Assembly: GCA_016703325.1 (NCBI GenBank)
Contig: JADJCH010000022.1
Span: 23,712 to 87,711 of the forward strand
Length of the DNA stretch: 64,000 nucleotides
Direction: 5' to 3'
Origin: Burkholderiales bacterium
Lineage (GTDB): Bacteria > Pseudomonadota > Gammaproteobacteria > Burkholderiales > Burkholderiaceae_C
Shown here: positions 17,497 through 25,652 of the stretch, piece by piece
Layout: every line of letters starts with the position of its first letter
Numbering within the stretch: the stretch's first letter is position 1
Translations under genes and position numbers: made by a program
Notes under the pieces: generated by a model
What the model was told of the DNA's origin: nothing
Seen by the model: only the letters and a program-made list of their open reading frames with translations
Databases searched by the model: none

Positions 17497-18590
17497 CTGC
17501 ACAACCGACCCCGTCCTGGAGACTCCCTGATCTCCCTTCCCAGACCCGGCTTCCAGCCCGACGCTGCGGCCCCGCGCCTCGGCGCCTGCCGGCCCTGCTG
17601 GCCGCCGGGGCGGTGATCGCCTGCGCTGCCGCGCCGACCTCGGCCGCCGGACCCACGGCGGGTACCGCCCCGCAGGTGGACGTCGCCCGGCTGGATTACG
17701 GCCTGCGCGCCCGCAGCCTGGCCCCCGGCGCCTGGGTGGTGGAAGGCGCCAACGCCGACTTTGCGGTGGCCAATGGCTGCAACATCATCAACACCGGCTT
17801 CTTCTCCACCGGTGCGGGCGTGGTGGTGGTCAACACCGGCACGTCCCGGCTGTACGGCGAACAACTGCGTGCGCTGATCCAGAGCACCACCCCAGAACCG
17901 GTGGTGCAGGTGATCCACCTCAACCTGCACCCGGACTACTTCCTCGGCAACCAGGGCTTTGCGGACCGACCCAGGCTGGCCACGGCCCTCACCGCAGCCG
18001 GCATCGCACGGGAGGCTGCGGCCTACGAAACCAACCTGTTCCGCCTCTGCGGCGACTGGATGAAGGGCACCGAAACCCGCGCGCCCGACCAGGTGCTTCA
18101 GGTCCCCACGGAGGGCCGCAGATGGGCGGTCGGGCAGCGCCGCTTCGAGCTGCATGAGCTGGCTGGCCACACCGACTCCGACCTGGTGCTGATCGACCGT
18201 GCCAGCGGCGTGGCCTTCGTCGGCGGGTTGGTGTTTGCCGACCGGGTGCCGACCACCCCCCATGCGCGCATCCCGCAGTGGCTGCGCAGCCTGGACCGGC
18301 TGTCCGCCCTGTTGAAGGAGGCCGGCGTGAAAACCGTCGTGCCCAGCCACGGGCCGGTGCACGAGGGAGAACGGGGTCTGGCTCAGACCCGCCGCTTCCT
18401 GCAGTGGCTGGACGGCGGCTTCACCCGCTGGGCCCAGGCCGGCCTGGACATGAACGAGGTGCTGCGCGCGCCGGTGCCAGCCGACATCCGCGCCTTGGCC
18501 GCCTTTGACACCGAATACGTGCGCAACGTCGCCCACCTCTACCCGCGCTACGAGCAGCAGGCCTTGGGCGGCAGCGCGCGCAGCCGCTGA
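17493..18590 (+). CDS. Quinoprotein relay system metallo-beta-lactamase-fold hydrolase
   Basis: A 365-residue periplasmic MBL-fold protein of the SoxH-related group found with quinoproteins. It has a signal peptide (LPALLAAGAVIACAAAPTSA) and the MBL landmarks VVVVNTGTS, the metal loop, HELAGHTDSDLVLID, AFVGGLVFADRVP and VVPSHGPVHEG. The first metal loop reads H142-L-N144-L-H146-P-D148-Y149, in place of the canonical HxHxDH, so two standard zinc ligands look replaced. The later histidines (GHTDSD, SHGPVH) remain. It starts with GTG overlapping the SoxYZ-like stop and ends the block. Whether it hydrolyses anything or works as a relay component is not known. Confidence 0.85.
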   Translation: MTAQPTPSWRLPDLPSQTRLPARRCGPAPRRLPALLAAGAVIACAAAPTSAAGPTAGTAPQVDVARLDYGLRARSLAPGAWVVEGANADFAVANGCNIINTGFFSTGAGVVVVNTGTSRLYGEQLRALIQSTTPEPVVQVIHLNLHPDYFLGNQGFADRPRLATALTAAGIAREAAAYETNLFRLCGDWMKGTETRAPDQVLQVPTEGRRWAVGQRRFELHELAGHTDSDLVLIDRASGVAFVGGLVFADRVPTTPHARIPQWLRSLDRLSALLKEAGVKTVVPSHGPVHEGERGLAQTRRFLQWLDGGFTRWAQAGLDMNEVLRAPVPADIRALAAFDTEYVRNVAHLYPRYEQQALGGSARSR

Positions 18591-18634
18591 GACCCAGGGC
18601 CACGGGGCAGGCCCGGCCGCTCCAGCCTGCCGCT

Positions 18635-19195
18635 TCAGTCTGGTGCGGGATCCATGCCAGGGTCGGCCCCGATCAGCCGGAGGCACTCGTCCAGCAGCGT
18701 GTGCAGCTGAGCCACCCGCTCCAGGCCCAGGCGTTCATTAAAGGTCCGCTGGGCCTGCTTCCACACGCTGCGGGCCGCGGCATGTTTGGCGCGACCCGAC
18801 TCGGTCAGCGTCACCTGGCGAGAGCGCGCATCCCGCCCCGGCCCCACCTCCACCCAGCCCTGCGCCACCAGCGGCTGAAGGTTGCGGGTCAGCGTGGATG
18901 CTTCCATCTGCAGCTGCGCGGCCAGCTCCGCCGGCTGCACCGGCATCAGGGCCGCAATGTGGCCCAGCATTGCGTACTGCGAAGTCTTCAGGCCCACCGT
19001 GGCCAGGTGTCGGTCGTACAGCCGGCTCACCACCCGGTCGGCCTGCCGCAATTTGAGGTTGCTGCAACCGCGCGGCAAACCCGTGTTCACACCAGCCGCA
19101 GCCGGCATGGGCACAGACTCCCCGGCGGCAGGCTCAGCCCGTCCTGTCGACCGGCCGGCCGACACCTTGGAGACAGAAACTGGCGTGCGTGACAT
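18635..19195 (-). CDS. MarR-family regulator of the adjacent thioesterase
   Basis: A 186-residue winged-helix regulator. After a 45-residue disordered N-terminus, the MarR core runs LRQADRVVSRLYDRHLA, YAMLGHIAALMPVQPAELAAQL, the recognition region MEASTLTRNLQPLVAQGWV, and the wing PGRDARSRQVTLTESG. The ATG at 19195 is divergent from the thioesterase gene at 19255. The 59-base gap is almost filled by a tandem inverted-repeat operator (19202-19230). This layout is typical of a regulator that represses itself and the divergent gene. The open frame continues upstream of 19195 but only as antisense of the thioesterase gene. Confidence 0.87.
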   Translation of the reverse strand: MSRTPVSVSKVSAGRSTGRAEPAAGESVPMPAAAGVNTGLPRGCSNLKLRQADRVVSRLYDRHLATVGLKTSQYAMLGHIAALMPVQPAELAAQLQMEASTLTRNLQPLVAQGWVEVGPGRDARSRQVTLTESGRAKHAAARSVWKQAQRTFNERLGLERVAQLHTLLDECLRLIGADPGMDPAPD

Positions 19196-19201
19196 GGAAT
19201 C

Positions 19202-19230
19202 ATTGTAAATGCAACCATTGCAACTGCAAT
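19202..19230. promoter_or_regulatory. Tandem MarR operator between divergent genes
   Basis: ATTGCAACTGCAAT (19217-19230) is a perfect 6-bp inverted repeat with a 2-base spacer. A related, imperfect copy ATTGTAAATGCAAC lies at 19202-19215, one base away. Both occupy the 59-base gap between the MarR gene and the thioesterase gene, the expected place for a shared autoregulatory operator. Confidence 0.7.
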
Positions 19231-19254
19231 CCAACACCGCAAGGAACCGTTTCC

Positions 19255-19809
19255 ATGAGCACCGCCAGCCACCAACTGCACGACGAGGTCGCCACCACCC
19301 TGGAGCGCTGGCGCGCCGACGAGGTCCGGGTGCGGGCCCATCTGGCCGCGCCCGGCATCTCCCGACCAGAGCAGGTGATGGACAAGACCGGCCTGCAGAT
19401 GTTCGAGGCCATCCGTGATGGTTTGCTGCCCTCGGTGCCGATCGGTGCGGCGCTGGACTTCGTCCCGATCGAGTTCGAGCCCGGTCGCATGGTCTTCCAG
19501 GGCCATCCCAGCCCACGCTTCTGCAACCCGATGGGCAGCATCCACGGCGGCTGGATCGCCACCCTGCTGGACTCGGCCGTGGCCTGCGCCGTCCACACCA
19601 CCTTGCCAGCCGGGCGGGCCTACACCACAGCGGAGCTGAAGGTCAGCTACCTTCGCGCCCTCATGCCGGACGTGCCCCTGGTACGTGCCGAAGGCAAGAT
19701 CATCAGTGCCGGCCGACAAGTGGGGTTTGCCGAAGGCCGGCTCTACGGGCCCGACGGGCGGCTTTACGCGCATGCCACCACCACCTGCGTGGTGCTGCAG
19801 CAGCGGTGA
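19255..19809 (+). CDS. PaaI-family hotdog thioesterase
   Basis: A 184-residue cytoplasmic acyl-CoA thioesterase of the PaaI/4HBT hotdog class. The key segment FCNPMGSIHGGWIATLLDSAVACAV carries the N..G..HGG signature, where Asn and the following Asp in the hotdog helix form the active site. TTAELKVSYLRALMP and GRQVGFAEGRLYGPDGRLYAHATTT complete the fold. Such enzymes release stalled acyl-CoA intermediates, often in aromatic or fatty-acid breakdown. A ribosome site AAGGAA precedes the ATG. It is divergently transcribed from the MarR gene, which probably controls it. Confidence 0.9.
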   Translation: MSTASHQLHDEVATTLERWRADEVRVRAHLAAPGISRPEQVMDKTGLQMFEAIRDGLLPSVPIGAALDFVPIEFEPGRMVFQGHPSPRFCNPMGSIHGGWIATLLDSAVACAVHTTLPAGRAYTTAELKVSYLRALMPDVPLVRAEGKIISAGRQVGFAEGRLYGPDGRLYAHATTTCVVLQQR

Positions 19810-19913
19810 TGCGTCGCAGCAGACCGCGCAGGGTCTCACAGAGAGTCCAGCACAGCGGCCTGCACCGACCTGCGCAGGCGGGGGACCGGAGCCACCCGGG
19901 ACACAATCCCGGC

Positions 19914-20579
19914 ATGCCCTCCTCCCGTTCAGAATCCGGCACCGAAACCCTGGCCGTCATCGACTTCGAAACCACCGGCATGGGCCCCTCCCAAGGTGCA
20001 CGGGCGACCGAGATCGCCGTAGTGCGGGTCGAGGCAGGCCGCATCACCGAGCGGTACCAGAGCCTGATGCGCACCGGCGCCTGGGTGCCCCCCTTCATCG
20101 AGGCACTGACCGGCATCAGCAAAGCGATGCTGCGCAGCGCACCCCCGGCGGCCCTGGTGATGCAGGAGGTGGCGGAGTTCACGCGGGGGCTGCCGCTGGT
20201 GGCGCACAACGCTGCCTTCGACCGCAGCTTCTGGATCGCCGAAATGGCCCACGCCGGGCTCCAACCGGACCCGGCGCAGCGATTTGCCTGCACCCTGCTG
20301 CTGGCACGCCGGCTCTGGCCCGAGGCGCCCGACCACAAGCTGGGCACGCTGCAGCGCTGGGCCGGACTGAAGCGCGATGGCCACGCTCACCGGGCCATGT
20401 CGGATGCGGACGTCACCGCCCAGTTGCTGATCGCCCTGCAGCAGGAAGCGCAGCAGCGCTGGGCCACCTCGCTGGGCGATCGCCCGGTCGACCACGCCCT
20501 GCTGTGCCAGCTGCAGGGCCTGTCCCGCAAGGTGCTGGAATGCGGCTGGGCGCCCTCGGCGCGCGCCACGACGGTCTGA
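19914..20579 (+). CDS. DEDDh 3'-5' exonuclease (DnaQ-like)
   Basis: A 221-residue nuclease of the DnaQ/epsilon superfamily. All DEDDh motifs are visible: AVIDFETTG (Asp and Glu of ExoI), VAHNAAFDRSF (ExoII Asp) and HRAMSDADVT (ExoIII His and Asp). It removes nucleotides from 3' ends. The family includes proofreading subunits and stand-alone RNases or exonucleases, and the C-terminal 40 residues give no further clue. The ATG at 19914 lies seven bases after an ACACAAT-like -10 element, suggesting a very short leader. The open frame continues upstream without family similarity. Confidence 0.88.
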   Translation: MPSSRSESGTETLAVIDFETTGMGPSQGARATEIAVVRVEAGRITERYQSLMRTGAWVPPFIEALTGISKAMLRSAPPAALVMQEVAEFTRGLPLVAHNAAFDRSFWIAEMAHAGLQPDPAQRFACTLLLARRLWPEAPDHKLGTLQRWAGLKRDGHAHRAMSDADVTAQLLIALQQEAQQRWATSLGDRPVDHALLCQLQGLSRKVLECGWAPSARATTV

Positions 20580-20597
20580 CCCGCCAGCGAGCCGACT

Positions 20598-21509
20598 TCA
20601 GCCGCTGCGTTTGGCCAGCAGCGCCCGGCCGACGCGCGAGCCGTTACCCTGCCCCAGCGCGTTGCGGATGAAGGCCCCTGCGTCGATCAACGCCTCCAGG
20701 TCGATGCCGGTTTCGATGCCCAGGCCGTGCAGCAGCCAGACCACGTCCTCGGTGGCCACGTTGCCTGTGGCGCCCTTGGCGTAGGGGCAGCCGCCCAGTC
20801 CGCTGACGCTGGTGTCGAAGGTGGCGATGCCCAGTTCCAGCGCCGCGTAGACATTGGCCACCGCCATGCCGTAGGTGTCGTGGAAATGGCCGCTGACCTC
20901 TTCCAGCGGGTAGTGCGCCAGCGCGGCCTCCAGCGCTCGCTGCACCTTGCGCGGCGTGCCCACGCCGATGGTGTCGGCCACACCGACGTGCTGCACGCCG
21001 ATCTCCTTCATCAACCGGGCCACCAGGCCCACCCGCTCGGGCGCCACGTCGCCTTCATAGGGGCAGCCGACGGTGCAGGAGATCGCCCCGCGCACTTTCA
21101 CGCCCGCCGCCCGGGCCGCAGCGACCACCGGCGCGAAGCGCTCGATGGACTCGGTGATCGAGCAGTTGATGTTCTTCTGGCTGAAAGCTTCGCTGGCCGC
21201 GCCGAAAACGACGATCTCGTCCGGCCGGGTCAGCGCCGCGGCCTCCCAGCCCTTGAGGTTCGGCGTCAGCACCGAGTAGCGCACCCCCGGCGCACGGGGG
21301 ATGCCGGCCATCACCTCAGCGTTGTCGCCCATCTGCGGCACCCACTTTGGGCTGACGAAGCTGGTGACTTCGATCTCGCGCAGGCCCGCAGCCTGCAGAC
21401 GCTGCACCAGTTCGATCTTGGTGGCGGTGGGCACCGGCTGCTTTTCGTTCTGCAGCCCATCGCGCGGGCCGACCTCGACCAGCGTGACCTTGGAGGGCAG
21501 TGCGTTCAT
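20598..21509 (-). CDS. liuE: Hydroxymethylglutaryl-CoA lyase
   Basis: Cleaves HMG-CoA to acetoacetate and acetyl-CoA, the last step of leucine/isovalerate breakdown. The 303-residue TIM barrel starts KVTLVEVGPRDGLQNEKQ, where the Arg and Asp are catalytic. It carries the metal-binding SGHFHDTYGMAVAN and the signature SVSGLGGCPYAKGATGNV, with the active-site cysteine of HMG-CoA lyases. The length is normal. The ATG at 21509 lies two bases after the liuD stop. It is the last gene of the leftward liu operon. Confidence 0.95.
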   Translation of the reverse strand: MNALPSKVTLVEVGPRDGLQNEKQPVPTATKIELVQRLQAAGLREIEVTSFVSPKWVPQMGDNAEVMAGIPRAPGVRYSVLTPNLKGWEAAALTRPDEIVVFGAASEAFSQKNINCSITESIERFAPVVAAARAAGVKVRGAISCTVGCPYEGDVAPERVGLVARLMKEIGVQHVGVADTIGVGTPRKVQRALEAALAHYPLEEVSGHFHDTYGMAVANVYAALELGIATFDTSVSGLGGCPYAKGATGNVATEDVVWLLHGLGIETGIDLEALIDAGAFIRNALGQGNGSRVGRALLAKRSG

Positions 21510-21511
21510 GG

Positions 21512-23623
21512 TCACTCCGCGGCGGTGAGTTTCAGCAGCTCGGCGCCTTCGGGCACCTGGTCGCCCACCGAGTAGAGCAGCTCGGCCACCACCCCGTCGC
21601 GCGGCGCGGCCAGGGTGTGCTCCATCTTCATCGCCTCCATCACCGCCAGGGGCTGGCCGCTCCTGACCGTCTCGCCCGGCTGGGCCAGCAACGCGATGAC
21701 CTTGCCCGGCATCGGCGCAGTCAGTCGGCCGCCCTCGGTGGCACCTTCACCGGCGTGGGCAATCGGGTCGATCTCCTGAAGCTCCAGCGCACCGGCCGCG
21801 CCGAAGACTGCGTAGCTCTCACCCTGGGCGTAGACCGACAGAATCAGCCGCTGGTCGCCGAGCAGGACGTCATGCCGACCCTCGCCGATCGAGCGCGTGG
21901 TGAGGCGCCAGCTGTCAGCCCCGACCGACAGCCGCAGCGCACCGTCGTGCAGCCGCTCCAATGTCGCAATGTGGCGCTCTTTGCCCACGCGCAGCTCAAG
22001 CCGGCGCCGCGCGCCGCCGTGGATGCGCCAGCCATCGCGGCGCGACCAGGGGTCGACATTCTCCAAGGCAGCTTCTGCGGCCAACCGATGCGCTGCCACG
22101 CCCGCCGCAGCCTGGGCCAGCGGCAGCGCGCAGACGTTGAACAGCGCATCGCGCTCGCGCTCGATCAACGCAGTATCCAGGTCCGCCCCGGCAAAGGCGC
22201 GGCTGTTCACCACCCGACGCAGGAAGGCCACGTTGGTCGACAGGCCGACGATGTGGGTGTCGCGCAGTGCGGCATCCAGCCGCGCCAGCGCCTGCGCCCG
22301 GTCGGCGCCCCAGACGATCAGCTTGGCCACCATCGAGTCGTAGTAGGGACTGATCGCATCGCCCTGGCGCACGCCGGCATCCACACGCACGGCGGCTGGG
22401 TCGTGCAGCGGCTCCGAATCCGCATTGCGCTGGAAGCTCACGTGCGCGGGCCAGCGCAGCACCTGCAGCGTGCCGGTGGCGGGCAGGAAGCCGGCGTCCG
22501 GGTTTTCGGCGCAGATGCGCGCCTCGATGGCGTGACCGTGGATCTTCAGCTCATCCTGCCGGGCCGGAAGCGGCTCACCGGAGGCCACACGCAGCTGCCA
22601 TTCGACCAGGTCGTGGCCGGTGATCGCCTCGGTGACCGGGTGCTCCACCTGCAGGCGGGTGTTCATCTCCATGAAATAGAACCTGCCGACCCCCAGGCTT
22701 GCCGCTGCGCGGACTTCGCCCCCCCCCGAGGGGGCTGCACCGCCTTGGGGCGGCCCGGCGGTGGCGCCTTCGGACACGGCTTCAGGCTCGACGATGAACT
22801 CCACCGTGCCGGCACCGACGTAGCCCACCGCCTTGGCCGCAGCCACCGCCGCCGCGCCCATCTCGGCCCGGCGGGCTTCGCTCATGGCGGGCGCCGGGGC
22901 CTCCTCCAGCACCTTCTGGTGGCGGCGCTGCACCGAGCAGTCGCGCTCGAACAGGTAGACGCAGTTCCCCTTCGAGTCGCCGAACACCTGGATCTCGACG
23001 TGGCGCGGGCGGGTGACGTAGCGCTCCACCAGCACATGGTCGTTGCCGAAGCTGGCCAGGGCCTCGCGTTGGCAGGAAGCCAGCGCGGCAGCAAAGTCCT
23101 CCGCCCGATCGACCCGGCGCATGCCCCGGCCACCACCGCCCGCGCTGGCCTTGATCAGCACCGGGAAGCCGATGCGCTCGGCCTCGGCCTGCAGGAAGGC
23201 TGGCTCGTTGTTGGCGCCGTGGTAACCCGGCACCAGCGGCACGCCGGCACGCTCCATCAGGGCCTTCGCGGCGGCCTTGCTGCCCATCGCGGCAATCGCT
23301 TCAGGCGGTGGGCCGATGAAGACCAGGCCGGCGGCGGCACAGGCGCGGGCAAAGTCCTCGTTCTCGCTCAGGAAGCCGTAGCCGGGGTGGACAGCTTGTG
23401 CGCCCGTCGCCAGGGCTGCATCGAGGATGCGCTGCCACTGCAGGTAGCTGTCTTTGGCTGCGTTGCCGCCGATGTGCACCGCCTCATCGCAGGCACGCAC
23501 ATGCTGCGCCTGCGCGTCGGCATCCGAGTACACGGCCACCGTCAACACACCCAGGCGGCGGGCGGTCTGGGCGACCCGGCAGGCGATCTCGCCACGGTTG
23601 GCAATCAGGATTTTCTTGAGCAT
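21512..23623 (-). CDS. liuD: Methylcrotonyl-CoA carboxylase, biotin-carboxylase/biotin-carrier subunit
   Basis: The 703-residue alpha subunit carboxylates its own biotin using ATP and bicarbonate; LiuB then transfers CO2 to 3-methylcrotonyl-CoA. The start MLKKILIANRGEIACRVAQT is typical. The ATP-grasp domain shows KASAGGGGRGMR and MEMNTRLQVEHPVTE, and the biotinyl domain carries EAMKMEHT with biotin lysine K666. Residues about 280-311, between GTVEFIVE and GRFYFMEMN, are an extra Gly/Pro/Ala-rich segment of about 31 residues absent from usual homologues. It is encoded by a hairpin-rich element (22690-22783). The insert lies on a surface loop next to the active site but keeps frame. Confidence 0.94.
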   Translation of the reverse strand: MLKKILIANRGEIACRVAQTARRLGVLTVAVYSDADAQAQHVRACDEAVHIGGNAAKDSYLQWQRILDAALATGAQAVHPGYGFLSENEDFARACAAAGLVFIGPPPEAIAAMGSKAAAKALMERAGVPLVPGYHGANNEPAFLQAEAERIGFPVLIKASAGGGGRGMRRVDRAEDFAAALASCQREALASFGNDHVLVERYVTRPRHVEIQVFGDSKGNCVYLFERDCSVQRRHQKVLEEAPAPAMSEARRAEMGAAAVAAAKAVGYVGAGTVEFIVEPEAVSEGATAGPPQGGAAPSGGGEVRAAASLGVGRFYFMEMNTRLQVEHPVTEAITGHDLVEWQLRVASGEPLPARQDELKIHGHAIEARICAENPDAGFLPATGTLQVLRWPAHVSFQRNADSEPLHDPAAVRVDAGVRQGDAISPYYDSMVAKLIVWGADRAQALARLDAALRDTHIVGLSTNVAFLRRVVNSRAFAGADLDTALIERERDALFNVCALPLAQAAAGVAAHRLAAEAALENVDPWSRRDGWRIHGGARRRLELRVGKERHIATLERLHDGALRLSVGADSWRLTTRSIGEGRHDVLLGDQRLILSVYAQGESYAVFGAAGALELQEIDPIAHAGEGATEGGRLTAPMPGKVIALLAQPGETVRSGQPLAVMEAMKMEHTLAAPRDGVVAELLYSVGDQVPEGAELLKLTAAE
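22690..22783. repeat. GC hairpin element inserted in liuD
   Basis: Two neighbouring perfect hairpins are present: CCCCC-GA-GGGGG (22723-22734) and CCGCC-TTGG-GGCGG (22740-22753). They sit within about 93 bases that have no counterpart in usual liuD genes. The pattern resembles REP-like palindromic elements of Burkholderiales genomes; that resemblance is from memory. The reading frame is preserved through it. Confidence 0.6.
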
Positions 23624-23679
23624 GAACGTTGTCTCCAGGAATCTCGGGTGGCACGGGCACGGGCACAGGCAAGGCAGGC

Positions 23680-24450
23680 TCAGGCCGCCGCACCGCCACC
23701 GAACAGGCCGCGCACCCGCGCCACAAAACCGCGCAGGAAGCGCCAGAACACCACCAGCAGCACCAGCGTCACGATCAGCGTGATTCCCAGTGCGATGAAG
23801 AAGGCCATCGGGTGCGCCCAGGACAGCCACAACATCCCCGGCACGGCGAAGTCGCCCAGCAGCGACGCACCGATGTTGGAAAACGGCTCCGGCGAGGTGT
23901 TGATCGCTGCCCGCGTGGTGGACTTGGCCGCCTGCGCCGTGGCGGCCAGGGTGCCGCCCATCAGCGCAGCCACCATCGCCCAGGTGGCCGAATCGCCGCC
24001 GAACACCGCTGCGGCCAGCGCCGCCCCGGCGGGGATGCGGACCACCGAGTGCGTCGCATCCCACAAGCTGTCCAGGCCGGGAATCTTGTCGGCAAAGAAC
24101 TCGATGAAGAGCATCAGCCCGGCCGCACCGAGCACCAGCGGGTTCTCCAGCAGCACCAGCCCGGGTGGCAGCTGCACCCAGCCGATCCAGCCGGCCAGCC
24201 CGGTGAGGAAGACCACCGCATACAGCCGCAGGCCACTGGCCCAGCCCAGCGCGGCGGCCACCGCCAGCAGCTGCGGGGTGTCCATCGCCGACAGGGCTCG
24301 GGTGGCCACCTCGCCGCTGGCCAGCCCGACCGACTGGCCCACGGACTGCGCCAGCGCCCCCACCGCCGACGCTGCATCCGCGACCGCCGAAGCGGCACCG
24401 GCGGCCACCGCAGCGGCAGAAGCAGCAGATGCGGGCAGCGTCAGATCCAC
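23680..24450 (-). CDS. DUF4126 membrane protein
   Basis: A 256-residue integral membrane protein of the DUF4126 family. After an Ala-rich N-terminal 50 residues it has about five or six hydrophobic segments, including WASGLRLYAVVFLTGLAGWIGW, LGAAGLMLFIEFFADKIPGLD and FFIALGITLIVTLVLLVVFW. The motif FFADKIPGLDSLWDA followed by HSVVRIPAGAALAAAVFG is diagnostic of the family. Function is unknown. It starts with GTG overlapping the liuC stop by 10 bases, so it is co-transcribed within the liu operon although it has no known role in leucine breakdown. Confidence 0.85.
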   Translation of the reverse strand: MDLTLPASAASAAAVAAGAASAVADAASAVGALAQSVGQSVGLASGEVATRALSAMDTPQLLAVAAALGWASGLRLYAVVFLTGLAGWIGWVQLPPGLVLLENPLVLGAAGLMLFIEFFADKIPGLDSLWDATHSVVRIPAGAALAAAVFGGDSATWAMVAALMGGTLAATAQAAKSTTRAAINTSPEPFSNIGASLLGDFAVPGMLWLSWAHPMAFFIALGITLIVTLVLLVVFWRFLRGFVARVRGLFGGGAAA

Positions 24451-25223
24451 GCCGGCGGCCTCTTCTGCAGGAAGGAGGAGACCCCTTCCCTGCCCTCCGC
24501 GCTGCCGCGGATGTCGGCGATGCGCCGGGCGGTGTCCTCGCGCAGGGCCGCGCTGATCGGCTGGCCGGCCAGGTCCTGCACCAGCAGCTTGCAGGCCTTG
24601 ACCGCCGCCGGGCCGTTGGCCACCAGGGCGCCGACCAGGCCCAGCACCTTGGCGTCGATCTCGCCGGCCGGGCAGACCTCGTGCACGAAGCCGATGCGAT
24701 GCGCCTCGGCCGCGCTGAAACGCTCGGCCGTCACAAAGTAGCGCTGCGCCGCGCGCTCACCCATCGCCCGGATCACATACGGACCGATGGTTGCAGGCAG
24801 CAGGCCCAGCTTCGCTTCGCTGAGGCAGAAGTTCACCCCCTCGGCCGCGACCACCACATCACAGACCGCCGCCAGCCCGACACCACCTGCGTAGCAGTCG
24901 CCGTGGATGCGGCCGATCACCGGCACCGGGCAGCGGTGGATCACCCAGAGCATGTCGGCCAGCGCCTGGGCATCCGCCTTGTTCTGCGCCCAGTCGTAGT
25001 CGGCCATGGCGCGCATCCAGTTCAGGTCTGCACCGGCGCAGAAAGCCTTGCCGTGGCCGGCCAGCACCACCGCGCGCAGATCCGGCTCCTCGGCCAGCGC
25101 GAGGAAAGTGGCCGCCAGCTCGGCAACCACGCCGTCGTTGAAGGCATTGCGCACGTCTGGCCGATTCAGCCAGACCTCGGCGACATGCGGACGGGTGCGG
25201 CGGACGTCGAGGGTGGTGGTCAT
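24441..25223 (-). CDS. liuC: Methylglutaconyl-CoA hydratase (enoyl-CoA hydratase family)
   Basis: Hydrates 3-methylglutaconyl-CoA to HMG-CoA. The 260-residue crotonase-fold protein shows the oxyanion-hole segments GKAFCAGADLNWMR and GDCYAGGVGLAAVCDVVVA and the catalytic SEAKLGLLPATIGPYV. The AEG..FCLSE.KLGL.PA.I pattern is the one found in LiuC proteins. Its place in the liu operon, after liuB and before liuD, supports the assignment. It lies 24 bases after vapC. Confidence 0.92.
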   Translation of the reverse strand: MTTTLDVRRTRPHVAEVWLNRPDVRNAFNDGVVAELAATFLALAEEPDLRAVVLAGHGKAFCAGADLNWMRAMADYDWAQNKADAQALADMLWVIHRCPVPVIGRIHGDCYAGGVGLAAVCDVVVAAEGVNFCLSEAKLGLLPATIGPYVIRAMGERAAQRYFVTAERFSAAEAHRIGFVHEVCPAGEIDAKVLGLVGALVANGPAAVKACKLLVQDLAGQPISAALREDTARRIADIRGSAEGREGVSSFLQKRPPAWI

Positions 25224-25247
25224 GCGGGGTCCTTCGTTCAGAAGTTC

Positions 25248-25652
25248 TCAGTGCAGCCAGACGCGCAGGCCACGGTGTTCCGCAAAGGCGTCGAAGTCCC
25301 GGTCCTGGTGCAGCAGCATGTAGTCGTTTTCGATGCAGAAGGTGGCAATCAGGACGTCTATGGCGCTGCGCACGGTGATGCCACGCGAACGCAGGTGGCG
25401 GTAGTGCTGTGACGCCAGCAGGGCCAGATCGTGCCCACCCGTGGACTCGATGCCCAGACTTTCCATCAGGACTCGCGCACGCCGGTGGGCCGCTTCCCGC
25501 TCAAACCCGCGCAGCACCTCGTAGAGCACCAGGTCCGGCACCACCAGCCTGACGCTGCCGGCGCTCAACAGGCGCTCAAGTTCCATCGACGGCCCCGTCT
25601 CCGGATCCCCGCGGAACAGCTGGATCCAGACGCTGGAGTCAACGACGAGCAC
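25248..25652 (-). CDS. vapC: VapC-type PIN-domain ribonuclease toxin
   Basis: A 134-residue PIN-domain toxin that cleaves RNA and is held inactive by VapB. The start VLVVDSSVWIQLFRG gives the first catalytic Asp. LVVPDLVLYEVLRGF supplies the acidic Glu, and ITVRSAIDVLIATFCIENDYMLLHQDRDFD supplies the later Asp residues, so the active site is complete. The GTG start at 25652 overlaps the vapB stop by 14 bases. It is followed 24 bases later by liuC, which places the toxin gene in the middle of the leucine operon. Confidence 0.9.
   Translation of the reverse strand: MLVVDSSVWIQLFRGDPETGPSMELERLLSAGSVRLVVPDLVLYEVLRGFEREAAHRRARVLMESLGIESTGGHDLALLASQHYRHLRSRGITVRSAIDVLIATFCIENDYMLLHQDRDFDAFAEHRGLRVWLH

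Noticed and set aside
21500..24556. A 1018-codon open frame opposite liuD
   Set aside because: Antisense of liuD, DUF4126 and liuC with no family similarity.
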